A DNA stretch of 26,340 bases from an uncultured Acetatifactor sp. (GTDB taxonomy: Bacteria > Bacillota > Clostridia > Lachnospirales > Lachnospiraceae). Positions 8,426-16,149 of the stretch are shown in pieces (position 1 is the first letter of the stretch; each line of letters starts with the position of its first letter). The translations under genes and the position numbers were made by a program. The notes beneath the pieces were generated by a model. That model saw only the letters and a list, made by a program, of their open reading frames with translations, did not search any database and was not told the DNA's origin. The stretch lies in contig CAJTZD010000050.1 of the NCBI GenBank assembly GCA_910584235.1, positions 1-26,340 of the forward strand, read 5' to 3'.

Positions 8426-9337
8426 TCATCCTCTGCCCCGAAGCTTTCTGCGGATCAGAAGCGCCAGCCCATAGAGGAGCAGCACGGCGCCGCAGCACAA
8501 TGTCACCAACAGGGCGAATTCCGCAAACTGCCCATTGCTTCTGCGGTAGGCTCTGTTCAGGAAAGGAATGCCCAGCACGATGAAAAAATACCAGAACAGG
8601 GGGGCCAGGCATTTGCCCAGGATCGGGGCGGCGGGCCTATCCCCATCCGCGCTGCGGAATCTGTCAAAAAGGAACCCGGTCAGCCGGTAAATCGTCAGCA
8701 GCGCTGCGAAGTACACTACGACTCCGATCATGGTATGGAGCATGTCGAAAGTCAGCGGGCCGCCAAGAATGCCCATTCGCTTAAAAAAGTACGGCAGATA
8801 GATCGCAGCCACGATCCGCAGGCCGTTCACAAAAATCGTGAACAGATAGGACAGCAGGAGGCTTGCCGCCATCCATCCCAGGCCCGGCCCAGTCCGCCGG
8901 ATTGCCTGGGAGTAAGGTCTGCCTGTGCCGGGAGCTCTTTTTATGGACTTCTGTCTGCCGGAACAGGTGGAAGCACCTTGGCCGAATGGGCCGGCACCGG
9001 CAGACTCGTCAGGGAACTTAGCGTTACGGCAGTCCGTCACACGATGGGAGAAAGAAAAAATCAGCATCGCCGCGGTGATGATCATGAACTGCACACCGGA
9101 GCAGGAGGGGGCGATGAGGAACCGCAGTCCGTGGTTGGCATAGCCGAAGCCCGGCTCATAGACGAATGGAATACCGCTTAAGACCTCCACCCAGCGTGCG
9201 GTAGGGCCCAGGATCCAAAGCAGGCTTTCACAGTCCGCCCTGCTGTAGAGATATTTCATTCCAAGGATCAGAGAGAATCCCATGAGGTAAATAAAGATAT
9301 ACTGTCTGTGAAATCGAAGTTTTCCGCGCATATCCAT
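8426..9337 (-). CDS. xrtK: Exosortase, probably exosortase K type
   Basis: 303-residue polytopic membrane protein. It carries the three conserved exosortase positions: C79 in APSCSGVQF, R174 in NGLRIV and H201 in LHTMIG, each at a membrane-helix edge as in the family. Exosortases are transpeptidase-like enzymes that recognise a C-terminal PEP-type motif, a transmembrane helix and a basic tail, and cleave or transfer the substrate outside the cell. The gene just upstream on the same strand encodes a protein with such a tail, supporting a one-substrate system. Unusual: a hydrophilic insertion (about residues 98-155) between the helix carrying the cysteine and the next helix. Start ATG 9337 has GGGAG 8 nt upstream; ATG 9331 is an alternative. 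The K class is from memory of Firmicutes exosortases; the exosortase assignment itself is secure. Confidence 0.85.
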   Translation of the reverse strand: MDMRGKLRFHRQYIFIYLMGFSLILGMKYLYSRADCESLLWILGPTARWVEVLSGIPFVYEPGFGYANHGLRFLIAPSCSGVQFMIITAAMLIFSFSHRVTDCRNAKFPDESAGAGPFGQGASTCSGRQKSIKRAPGTGRPYSQAIRRTGPGLGWMAASLLLSYLFTIFVNGLRIVAAIYLPYFFKRMGILGGPLTFDMLHTMIGVVVYFAALLTIYRLTGFLFDRFRSADGDRPAAPILGKCLAPLFWYFFIVLGIPFLNRAYRRSNGQFAEFALLVTLCCGAVLLLYGLALLIRRKLRGRG

Positions 9338-9397
9338 CTGTTTTACTCCCGTCTTTTGCTAATCTTTATAAATCTGCCAGCCACCCGAAATTTTTCG

Positions 9398-11563
9398 TCA
9401 ATACCTCTTCTTTCTCTTTGCCTGCCGCAGTATGCCATAAAACGACACTACTGTCAGAATGCCCCCAAGCAGAATTCCGCCCGGCTCCGAGTATGCGGTA
9501 TATCCGCCGCCCACGGCCAGGTTGGACACCTGGAGAGGCAGGGGATTGGCCTGCTGCACATCTTCGCTTTCGCCCTCCGGATTCCTGATTTCCTCCACCA
9601 CGGCCACGAATGAGGTATAAGGCGTGGTCATGTTGTAATCCAGCCCCAGCTTTGTGATTTCTTCTTTTACAGAGTCGTCATTGCGGATGCTGCCATATCC
9701 TGCCAATTGATCCAGCTTCGTGCGTGCCCAGAGATAGCGGACGGATTCGTCCTCTGTATCCACAGCCGAATCGGCTACGGCAATCTCCTGAACATAGTCC
9801 TCGCCGCCCGCCTTTCCCTTGACGGTGATGGTGCCCGCAGGCTCCCCGCGCCATTTGCCGAACAGGATCAGGGGCTTTTTGGCGTAGAGGATGGAGGGAG
9901 TGGCGGTAGCCACGTCATAGACGTCAAATCCCTCATATTCCACCGTAATCCCGGTCATCAGGGGAGCCTCGATATAGGAGGCGAAACGCTTTGCGGATTC
10001 CTCCGCATCCTCGGAATCTGTGACCAGGAAAGACTCGCCCATGCCGCACTGGGCGATGCCCTTGATCAAATAGTCGTTCACAGAGCAGCCGATGCCAAAG
10101 GAGAAGAAGCTGGCGGTGTCCATGTTCTCGTTGATCAGATCGTAGATATCCTCTTCATTGGAGATATAGCCGTCGGTGATAATGACCACGCTCCGGGCAA
10201 TGTCTTCTTTCATGGGCACGGATACAGCGGTCTGCAGCGCCTCCAGCATGGAAGTTCCGCCGCCGCCCTCCTGCTCGTCGATGAGGTCAATGGCCGCCCG
10301 GACATTTTTGGAGGTGGCTGCCAGAGATTTGGTGGAGAGCAGATAGGTGTCGTCCGAAAACAGTACCAGGTTGAAGCTGTCAATGTCCCTTAAGTCCGCG
10401 GCCAGCCCCCGTATCAGGTCTTTGGCCGTGTCCAGAGGATATCCGTACATGGAGCCGGATATGTCAAGGACGAAAATGTATTCCCGGGGCGGGATATCAT
10501 CGGGGGTGTAGCGCTGGGGCGGCTGCACGGTGAGGAAGAAATATTTCTCCGAATCCGTCTGTGTCAGCACCAGCCCGCTTTCCACGGATTCGCCGGTAAG
10601 CCTGTATTTCAGGATGAAGTCCCGGTTGCCGGCATAGTCTTCGGGATTTGCCAGAGTGATGCGGGCCTGGGAATCGTTTTCCTGCTCCACCTTTATCTCA
10701 TGGGATTTGCAGCTTACATCGGCGATGGGGACGCCGGTGGAAAGATTTACGGTGATGCGGTACTCGCTGTCCGGCAGGACGCCCTGGGGCAGATAGGGGC
10801 CGGCAGCCCAGCCGTCGCCGCTTTCCGCATGGGAACCTGCCGCAGCGTCTTCGTCTGCGCCGGATCTGTCTGTATCGCTGTCCTCCGCGGCCTTGTCCCG
10901 GCCGTCAGGCCCGCTTTCTTCCCCGTCTGTCCCCTTGTGGGGTACCGCGGCATCCGCCACAGGGCTGTCGGCATCATCAGGCGTGATATAGCGGGGACCC
11001 ACCACGGTGGGGAAAACGAATTCACAGATACCCTCCGTTGTGGCCACCAGCTCCGTGTAGTGCAGCTCGATGCGGGCGGTGTCCCCGGGCATGACATTGG
11101 CCACATCCATGGTGAAGACATTGGGCCGCCTCTGCTCTAAGAGGGAAGCGCTTTTTCCCTCCTCTTTCGCCTCTTCGTATTCCTCTTTTGCTTCCTCTTT
11201 TTCCTTGATGGTGGCAGTGACCACATGGTTCCCAATCTCCATCTTCATGCCGTGTACCGTGGCCGTACTGGAGGTGGGGAACACATACTGGGCGTTTATG
11301 GGCTTGTCGCCCTCATTGACATAGGTCTGTACCACATAGGTCTCGGCGATGACGCCGTTGATATTAGTGGTCACTTCCGTGGACTTTAGGGGAAAATAGT
11401 CCGTGGAGACATCTGCGCCCTCGCTCTGGATGACGAAGTAGGGCGCGAGGAGCTTCTCCTCCTGCGATTCCTCCGTCTCCGCGGCATGGACAGGGAAATG
11501 CCAGGCTGTGAGCAGAAGCAGCGCTGACAACAGTAAGCTTAGACTCTTTGTTCTTTTTTTCAT
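9398..11563 (-). CDS. Secreted VIT/vWA protein, probable exosortase substrate
   Basis: 721 residues from ATG 11563, which has GGAGG 9 nt upstream; the frame is open to 11620 but that start would precede the signal peptide by 19 odd residues. Order: signal peptide (1-27, ends VHAAE); VIT domain (about 50-190); acidic D/S/G/A-rich insertion (about 194-255) interrupting the beta region; vWA domain (about 360-535) with an intact MIDAS (D367-x-S-G-S371, T437 in GGGTSM, D464 in ITDG); a C-terminal beta-rich part; and at 692-721 SEPGG, a hydrophobic helix (about 697-712) and RQAKRKKRY. This tail copies PEP-CTERM layout with SEP in place of PEP. The protein is like inter-alpha-trypsin-inhibitor heavy chains and the proteobacterial VIT/vWA protein served by a dedicated sortase. 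Likely function: metal-dependent adhesion at the cell surface (inference). Confidence 0.87.
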   Translation of the reverse strand: MKKRTKSLSLLLSALLLLTAWHFPVHAAETEESQEEKLLAPYFVIQSEGADVSTDYFPLKSTEVTTNINGVIAETYVVQTYVNEGDKPINAQYVFPTSSTATVHGMKMEIGNHVVTATIKEKEEAKEEYEEAKEEGKSASLLEQRRPNVFTMDVANVMPGDTARIELHYTELVATTEGICEFVFPTVVGPRYITPDDADSPVADAAVPHKGTDGEESGPDGRDKAAEDSDTDRSGADEDAAAGSHAESGDGWAAGPYLPQGVLPDSEYRITVNLSTGVPIADVSCKSHEIKVEQENDSQARITLANPEDYAGNRDFILKYRLTGESVESGLVLTQTDSEKYFFLTVQPPQRYTPDDIPPREYIFVLDISGSMYGYPLDTAKDLIRGLAADLRDIDSFNLVLFSDDTYLLSTKSLAATSKNVRAAIDLIDEQEGGGGTSMLEALQTAVSVPMKEDIARSVVIITDGYISNEEDIYDLINENMDTASFFSFGIGCSVNDYLIKGIAQCGMGESFLVTDSEDAEESAKRFASYIEAPLMTGITVEYEGFDVYDVATATPSILYAKKPLILFGKWRGEPAGTITVKGKAGGEDYVQEIAVADSAVDTEDESVRYLWARTKLDQLAGYGSIRNDDSVKEEITKLGLDYNMTTPYTSFVAVVEEIRNPEGESEDVQQANPLPLQVSNLAVGGGYTAYSEPGGILLGGILTVVSFYGILRQAKRKKRY

Positions 11564-11657
11564 CGTGATGTACCTCCGTTTCTGCATCCAGAATAAAACG
11601 GCAATGCACATAAGGTGCATCAGATTTTCAACATTTTTGCATCATTTCGGGTTTCAT

Positions 11658-11713
11658 GGAAAATGATGCAGAAAAGATGGGAAAATGACGGAAAAATGAT
11701 GGAAAAATGATAG
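11658..11713. repeat. Five degenerate 10-12 bp direct repeats (GAAAAATGATG-like)
   Basis: Five head-to-tail variants of GAAAAATGATG occupy this stretch, directly before the -35 of the ATPase promoter and between two divergent genes. The period is close to one helical turn, so the repeats could be phased binding sites or simply a slippage tract. Confidence 0.5.
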
Positions 11714-11715
11714 TA

Positions 11716-11744
11716 TTGACGCGGGAAAAATTCGGACATACTTT
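11716..11744 (+). promoter_or_regulatory. Candidate promoter of the P-type ATPase gene
   Basis: TTGACG (11716-11721), a 17-bp spacer, TACTTT (11739-11744). Good -35, weak -10. The direct repeats end just upstream. Confidence 0.4.
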
Positions 11745-11797
11745 ATCTCCTGCCCACATAGACTTTGAAAAGGAAACAAGCATCGGGAGGTTTTGGC

Positions 11798-14527
11798 ATG
11801 TTTGAACAGTGGGACATTGGAGAGACGGCGGAGGAACTCAACAGCGACCTGCACAGAGGTTTAAAAATGGAAGAGGCAGCAAAACGCCTGAAAAGAGACG
11901 GGCGCAATGAAATGCGGGCCCCGCGGAAGAAAACGGTGATAGAGACCTTTTTGGAACAGCTGTGCGATCCTCTGATCTATGTCCTGATGGTGGCGGCCAT
12001 GGTATCTGTGCTGCTGGGAGAAGTCAGCGATGCCGTTATTATCGGGGTGGTTGTGGTGCTGAATGCGGCAGTGGGTATGCTTCAGGAGGGAAAAGCGAAA
12101 AAGGCGCTGGAGTCCTTAAAAAAGCTCACAAGCCCAAAAGCTTCCGTCATCAGGGAGGGCAGGCGCATGGAGATTCCCGCAGCGGAACTGGTGCGGGGAG
12201 ACTTGGTGTGGCTGGAGGCGGGCTGTCAGGTTCCGGCCGATCTGCGGCTGACCCAGTCTGCCAATCTGAAAATAGAGGAATCCTCTCTCACGGGAGAATC
12301 TCTTCCTATAGAAAAGGACGCCGGATTTTTAGGAGCCGGGAAGCTGCCCCTTGGGGACAGGCGGAATATGGCCTATATGTCCACTATTGTCACTTACGGC
12401 AGGGGACAGGGGCTGGTGACGGCTACGGGCATGGATACGGAGTTGGGGCGGATCGCCGGGATGATTGCGGAGAGTAAGGAGGAGACGACCCCGCTCCAGA
12501 GAAGACTGGGGGACCTGGGAAAGGTATTGAGCCTGCTGAGCCTCCTGCTGTGTGCCGGGCTGTTTGTCATTGCAGTGCTGCAGAAGCGCAATGTCCCGGA
12601 GATGCTGATCACAGCCATATCCCTGGCTGTGGCGGCGGTGCCGGAAGGGCTTCCCGCCGTGGTGACTATCTGCCTGGCGCTGAGCGTCACCCGCATGGTA
12701 AAAGTAAATACCATCGTACGGCGGCTTCCCTCGGTGGAGACCCTTGGGGCGGTGAGCGTGGTCTGTTCGGACAAGACGGGAACCCTGACCCAGAACCGGA
12801 TGACAGTGGTAAAGTGCTGGCTGGACGGAGGATTGCGGCGGGCGGAGGAATGCGCGCCAAAGCTGTGTCCGGACTTTTATGAGGGAATGGTACTGTGCAA
12901 TGACGCTGTGGCGGATGAGGACAGCAGAACCGGGGACCCCACAGAGCTTGCGCTGTTAGACCTGGCGCTTGGTTTTGGGATTCGGAAACAGGAGCTGGAG
13001 CGCAGGATGCCCAGGATGGGGGAGCTTAGCTTTGACTCTGACAGGAAGATGATGACTACCCTGCATAAAAGGGAAAACCCTGACAGCCAAAGGATGGGAC
13101 AGAGAGCGGAGCTGCGGGCGGCGGAATTTTCGGAAAGCCGTCAGAGAACTGCCGTTTCATACACTAAGGGCGCACCGGACGAAGTGCTCAAACGGTGTAC
13201 CGGAATCTATACCGCAGAGGGTATTATCAGGCTTTCGGACAGGCATCGCAGACAGATCCTGGCAGCGGTGGAGGAGATGTCGGGGGAGGCGCTGCGAACC
13301 CTGGCGGTGGCCATGCAGACAGGGGCAGCCAAAGCCACAGAGGAGAATCTGACGCTCCTGGGGATGGTGGGCATGCGGGATCCTGCCAGGCCGGAGGCGG
13401 CCGCGGCCGTGGCGGATTTTAAAGAGGCCGGCGTAAAGACAGTGATGATCACCGGGGACCATGTGGATACGGCCTATGCCATCGGCAGGCAGCTTGGCAT
13501 CGTCCAAAAGCCTGAGCAGTGCATGACAGGGGATACTCTGGAGCATCTGACAGACGAGGAATTTGTCGATAGGATTGAAGATATAAATGTCTTCGCAAGA
13601 GTGTCTCCGGCCCAGAAGGTGCGCATTGTGGAGGGATTTCAGAAGAGAGGGGAGATTGTGGCCATGACCGGTGACGGCGTGAACGACGCGCCCTCCCTGA
13701 AAAAGGCGGACATCGGTATCGCCATGGGCCTGTCCGGCACGGATGTGGCCAGACAGGCCTCGGACATGATACTCACAGACGACAATTTCGCCACCATTCG
13801 CCGTGCTATTGAGGAGGGCAGAGGCGTCTATGAAAATATCCGGAAATCAGTGATCTTTCTGCTGTCCTCCAACTTAGGAGAGATCATCACTATGTTCGTG
13901 ACGGTGATCTGCGGAATCGCCGCACCCTTAAAGTCCAGTCATATCCTGTGGATCAATCTGATCACGGATTCCCTGCCCGCGCTGGCTCTGGGGGTGGACA
14001 GGAATGACGGAAAGACCCTGATGCGCCAGCATCCCAGAAAAGCGGATGAGAGCCTTTTTGCAAGGGGAGGATTTCTGTGCACATGTTTTTATGGGGTCCT
14101 TATCGGGGCCGTGAGCCTGACGGCATTTCTAATGCTGCCCTGCGCCCTGCTTCGGATAAGCGGGATGGCGGTGAACCTGGGGAATCTGGCGGTAATTCTG
14201 CAAAACGGCACGGTGCTGGCCAAGGCCCAGACCTACGCGTTCACAGTACTTGGAATGTCCCAGTTGTTCCATGCGGTGGGCATGCGGGATACCCAGCGCT
14301 CCGTTTTCAGGATGAATCATCTGGAGAACAAGGTGATGATTTTAGCCTGTCTGGCGGGCTTTGCGCTGCAGTTTGCGGTGACAGAGGTGCCCTTTTTGAT
14401 TCAGGCATTTGGAACCTCATCCCTGTCCGGCAGGGAGTGGATGCGCCTGAGCATATTAGCCGCGGCACCCATGATGGCGCATGAGCTGGTTGCCCTGGGC
14501 TTTTGGGGGAAGAGAAGAATGAGATAG
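11798..14527 (+). CDS. Calcium-type P-type (P2) ATPase
   Basis: 909 residues from ATG 11798, which has GGGAGG (11785-11790) 7 nt upstream; the longer frame from 11765 lacks one. Ordered landmarks: N-terminal cation-ATPase domain (to about 70), actuator motif LTGES (164-168), ion-binding helix 4 with VPEGLPA (281-287), phosphorylation site D325 in SDKTGTLTQ, nucleotide-binding KGAPDE, hinge TGDGVNDAPSL, then a six-helix C-terminal part with LWINLITDSLPALALG. The PEGLP helix and C-terminal half fit Ca2+-exporting P2A/P2B pumps; Na+ or Mn2+ cannot be excluded. The pump uses ATP to expel the cation across the cytoplasmic membrane. Its stop codon lies inside a 23-bp tandem repeat. Confidence 0.92.
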   Translation: MFEQWDIGETAEELNSDLHRGLKMEEAAKRLKRDGRNEMRAPRKKTVIETFLEQLCDPLIYVLMVAAMVSVLLGEVSDAVIIGVVVVLNAAVGMLQEGKAKKALESLKKLTSPKASVIREGRRMEIPAAELVRGDLVWLEAGCQVPADLRLTQSANLKIEESSLTGESLPIEKDAGFLGAGKLPLGDRRNMAYMSTIVTYGRGQGLVTATGMDTELGRIAGMIAESKEETTPLQRRLGDLGKVLSLLSLLLCAGLFVIAVLQKRNVPEMLITAISLAVAAVPEGLPAVVTICLALSVTRMVKVNTIVRRLPSVETLGAVSVVCSDKTGTLTQNRMTVVKCWLDGGLRRAEECAPKLCPDFYEGMVLCNDAVADEDSRTGDPTELALLDLALGFGIRKQELERRMPRMGELSFDSDRKMMTTLHKRENPDSQRMGQRAELRAAEFSESRQRTAVSYTKGAPDEVLKRCTGIYTAEGIIRLSDRHRRQILAAVEEMSGEALRTLAVAMQTGAAKATEENLTLLGMVGMRDPARPEAAAAVADFKEAGVKTVMITGDHVDTAYAIGRQLGIVQKPEQCMTGDTLEHLTDEEFVDRIEDINVFARVSPAQKVRIVEGFQKRGEIVAMTGDGVNDAPSLKKADIGIAMGLSGTDVARQASDMILTDDNFATIRRAIEEGRGVYENIRKSVIFLLSSNLGEIITMFVTVICGIAAPLKSSHILWINLITDSLPALALGVDRNDGKTLMRQHPRKADESLFARGGFLCTCFYGVLIGAVSLTAFLMLPCALLRISGMAVNLGNLAVILQNGTVLAKAQTYAFTVLGMSQLFHAVGMRDTQRSVFRMNHLENKVMILACLAGFALQFAVTEVPFLIQAFGTSSLSGREWMRLSILAAAPMMAHELVALGFWGKRRMR

Positions 14528-14570
14528 AAGAATGGTGAAGAATGAGATAGAAGAATGGAATAGAAGAATT
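14514..14570 (+). repeat. 23-bp tandem repeat across the ATPase stop codon
   Basis: GAAGAATGAGATAGAAGAATGG occurs at 14514-14535 and again at 14537-14558 (period 23), followed by a partial third copy (AATAGAAGAATTG). The stop codon TAG (14525-14527) lies in the first unit, so the duplication repeats the end of the reading frame without changing the protein. Confidence 0.75.
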
Positions 14571-14583
14571 GCCATAAAAAAGT

Positions 14584-14657
14584 TTGCTTGTATGGGATTC
14601 CATGATATAATATCTTTATTTGAGGCATCATGCCAAACGGCGGATGGAAGAAGCCGT
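14584..14657 (+). promoter_or_regulatory. trpS promoter and short leader hairpin
   Basis: TTGCTT (14584-14589), 16-bp spacer, TATAAT (14606-14611). In the leader, ACGGC (14637-14641) can pair with GCCGT (14653-14657) just before the AAGGAG ribosome binding site. The leader is too short for a T-box and has no T-box sequence. Confidence 0.5.
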
Positions 14658-14679
14658 CTAATATGAAGGAGACATTATT

Positions 14680-15786
14680 ATGGAAAACAAGGAAAAAAAG
14701 GAAATGCCTAAAATCATCCTGACCGGGGACCGCCCCACGGGCCGGCTGCATATAGGTCATTACATCGGCTCACTGCTCCGCCGGGTGGAGCTGCAGAACT
14801 CCGGCGAGTATGAGAAGACTTTCATCATGATCGCGGACGCCCAGGCCCTGACGGACAATATCGAGAATCCGGAGAAAGTGCGCCAGAACGTCATTGAGGT
14901 GGCCCTGGATTATATCGCCTGCGGCCTGGACCCGGAGAAGTCCACTTTGCTCATCCAGTCCCAGATCCCGGAGCTGTGCGAGCTGACTTTCTATTACATG
15001 GATTTAGTCACAGTGGCCAGGCTCCAGCGCAATCCCACCGTGAAGAGCGAGATTCAGATGCGCAATTTCGAGTCCAGCATCCCGGTGGGCTTCTTCACTT
15101 ATCCCATCAGCCAGGCGGCGGACATCACGGCCTTTAAAGCCACCACAGTACCCGTAGGGGACGACCAGCTGCCTATGATCGAACAGACCAGGGAGATCGT
15201 GCACAAGTTCAATACAGTGTATGCCCCTGTGCTGGTAGAGCCGGAAGCTCTCCTGCAGGAGAACGAAGCCAGGCGCAGACTCCCGGGCACAGACGGCAAG
15301 GCCAAGATGAGCAAGTCCCTGGGCAACTGTATCTACCTGGCGGATTCCGCGGATGAGGTGCGGACGAAGATCATGAGTATGTTCACGGATCCCCTGCATC
15401 TGCAGGTCAGCGATCCGGGTCATTTAGAGGGCAATACGGTGTTCACCTACCTGGACGCGTTCTGCAAGGAGGAGCATTTCGGCAGATATCTGCCCGACTA
15501 TGCCAATTTAGACGAGCTGAAAGCACATTACCAGCGGGGCGGCCTGGGGGACGTGAAAGTGAAGAAATTCCTGAATAATATCATGCAGGAGACCCTGGAG
15601 CCTATCCGGAACCGCAGAAAAGAGTGGGAGAAAAATATCCCGACCATCTATGACATCCTGAAGAAAGGCACCGACCAGGCCAGGGAGGAGGCGGCCCGGA
15701 CATTGTCCGAAGTCAAGAGCGCCATGCGCATCAATTATTTTGAAGACACAGAGCTGATCAGCGCCCAGAGCAAGAAATACGAGTAA
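14680..15786 (+). CDS. trpS: Tryptophanyl-tRNA synthetase
   Basis: 368 residues; class I aminoacyl-tRNA synthetase that charges tRNA-Trp in the cytoplasm. The nucleotide-binding signatures are complete: HIGH at 24-27 (GRLHIGHYIG) and KMSKS at 209-213. TGDRPTGRLH at the start and the DLVTVARLQRNPTVK and GDDQLPMIEQTREI segments are typical of bacterial TrpS. AAGGAG sits 8-9 nt before the ATG. Transcribed from its own sigma-A promoter; no T-box or attenuator is visible. The downstream 363 bp hold a sigma-G-like promoter and large repeats, so trpS probably ends its own transcript there. Confidence 0.96.
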   Translation: MENKEKKEMPKIILTGDRPTGRLHIGHYIGSLLRRVELQNSGEYEKTFIMIADAQALTDNIENPEKVRQNVIEVALDYIACGLDPEKSTLLIQSQIPELCELTFYYMDLVTVARLQRNPTVKSEIQMRNFESSIPVGFFTYPISQAADITAFKATTVPVGDDQLPMIEQTREIVHKFNTVYAPVLVEPEALLQENEARRRLPGTDGKAKMSKSLGNCIYLADSADEVRTKIMSMFTDPLHLQVSDPGHLEGNTVFTYLDAFCKEEHFGRYLPDYANLDELKAHYQRGGLGDVKVKKFLNNIMQETLEPIRNRRKEWEKNIPTIYDILKKGTDQAREEAARTLSEVKSAMRINYFEDTELISAQSKKYE

Positions 15787-15806
15787 GGTTTCTGCATATA
15801 TGGGTA

Positions 15807-15836
15807 TGAATAGATTTTCTTCCTCCGGAGATAATA
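15807..15836 (+). promoter_or_regulatory. Sigma-G-like forespore promoter for spoVAD
   Basis: GAATA (15808-15812, within TGAATA) matches the sigma-G -35 consensus GMATR. After a 17-bp gap, GATAATA (15830-15836) matches six of seven positions of the CATNHTA -10. Known spoVA genes are sigma-G dependent, which fits. The resulting transcript would carry the hairpin repeats in a leader of about 300 nt. Confidence 0.5.
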
Positions 15837-15854
15837 GGAGCAGTTACAGGTTGC

Positions 15855-16135
15855 AGTGACTTTACACTTTAGAGCCGTCGCGCAGCGACTATATGGTAAA
15901 GTCACGAAGGAGCAGGAGAGGAAATTTTATGAGAGAACTAACGAGTAAAATTTCCTCTCGTAAGATGTGCGCCGAAGTGACTTTACACTTTAGAGCCGTC
16001 GCGCAGCGACTATACGGTAAAGTCACGAAGGAGCAGGAGAGGAAATTTTATGAGAGAACTAACGAGTAAAATTTCCTCTCGTAAGATGTGCGCCGAAGTG
16101 ACTTTACACTTTAGAGCCGTCGCGCAGCGACTATA
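15855..16135 (+). repeat. 121-bp two-hairpin tandem repeat, 2.3 copies
   Basis: Units at 15855-15975 and 15976-16096 differ at one base noticed (TATATGG versus TATACGG); a 39-bp partial third unit ends at 16135. Each full unit holds hairpin A, GTGACTTTAC/GTAAAGTCAC (15856-15865 with 15896-15905) with an inner GTCGC-GCA-GCGAC stem (15877-15889), and hairpin B, a perfect 14-bp GAGAGGAAATTTTA/TAAAATTTCCTCTC (15916-15929 with 15946-15959). The period of 121 shifts the reading frame by one base per copy. No transposase is nearby. It looks like a dispersed palindromic element amplified in place. Confidence 0.9.
15929..16069 (+). CDS. Repeat-encoded small ORF, 46 residues
   Basis: Starts MRELTSKISSRKMCAEVTLH and ends in KFYERTNE; basic, with no membrane segment. 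AGGAGAGG (15914-15921) lies 7 nt before the ATG, an excellent ribosome binding site, but both are inside the hairpin B stem, so translation would need that hairpin opened. The ORF runs from one repeat unit into the next and ends in the second hairpin B. It may be a real small protein carried by the element or a by-product of the palindromes; no homology can be tested here. Confidence 0.35.
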   Translation: MRELTSKISSRKMCAEVTLHFRAVAQRLYGKVTKEQERKFYERTNE

Positions 16136-16139
16136 TTAG
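16050..16139 (+). CDS. Second, truncated copy of the repeat small ORF
   Basis: Same start as the 46-residue ORF but in the second repeat unit; 29 residues, ending in QRLY because the third repeat unit breaks off. Its TAG stop (16137-16139) overlaps the AGGAGG of spoVAD (16138-16143). A ribosome finishing here would be placed at the spoVAD start, so translational coupling is possible. Confidence 0.3.
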   Translation: MRELTSKISSRKMCAEVTLHFRAVAQRLY

Positions 16140-16149
16140 GAGGAAATCT

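Noticed and set aside
8735..10393. Open frames on the plus strand opposite the exosortase and VIT/vWA genes
   Set aside because: They are shadows of genes with clear domains and start sites on the minus strand.
14528..14679. T-box riboswitch before trpS
   Set aside because: The leader after the promoter is about 65 nt, without a T-box sequence or an antiterminator/terminator pair.
15787..16149. CRISPR array
   Set aside because: The unit is 121 bp with only 2.3 nearly identical copies and no variable spacers.
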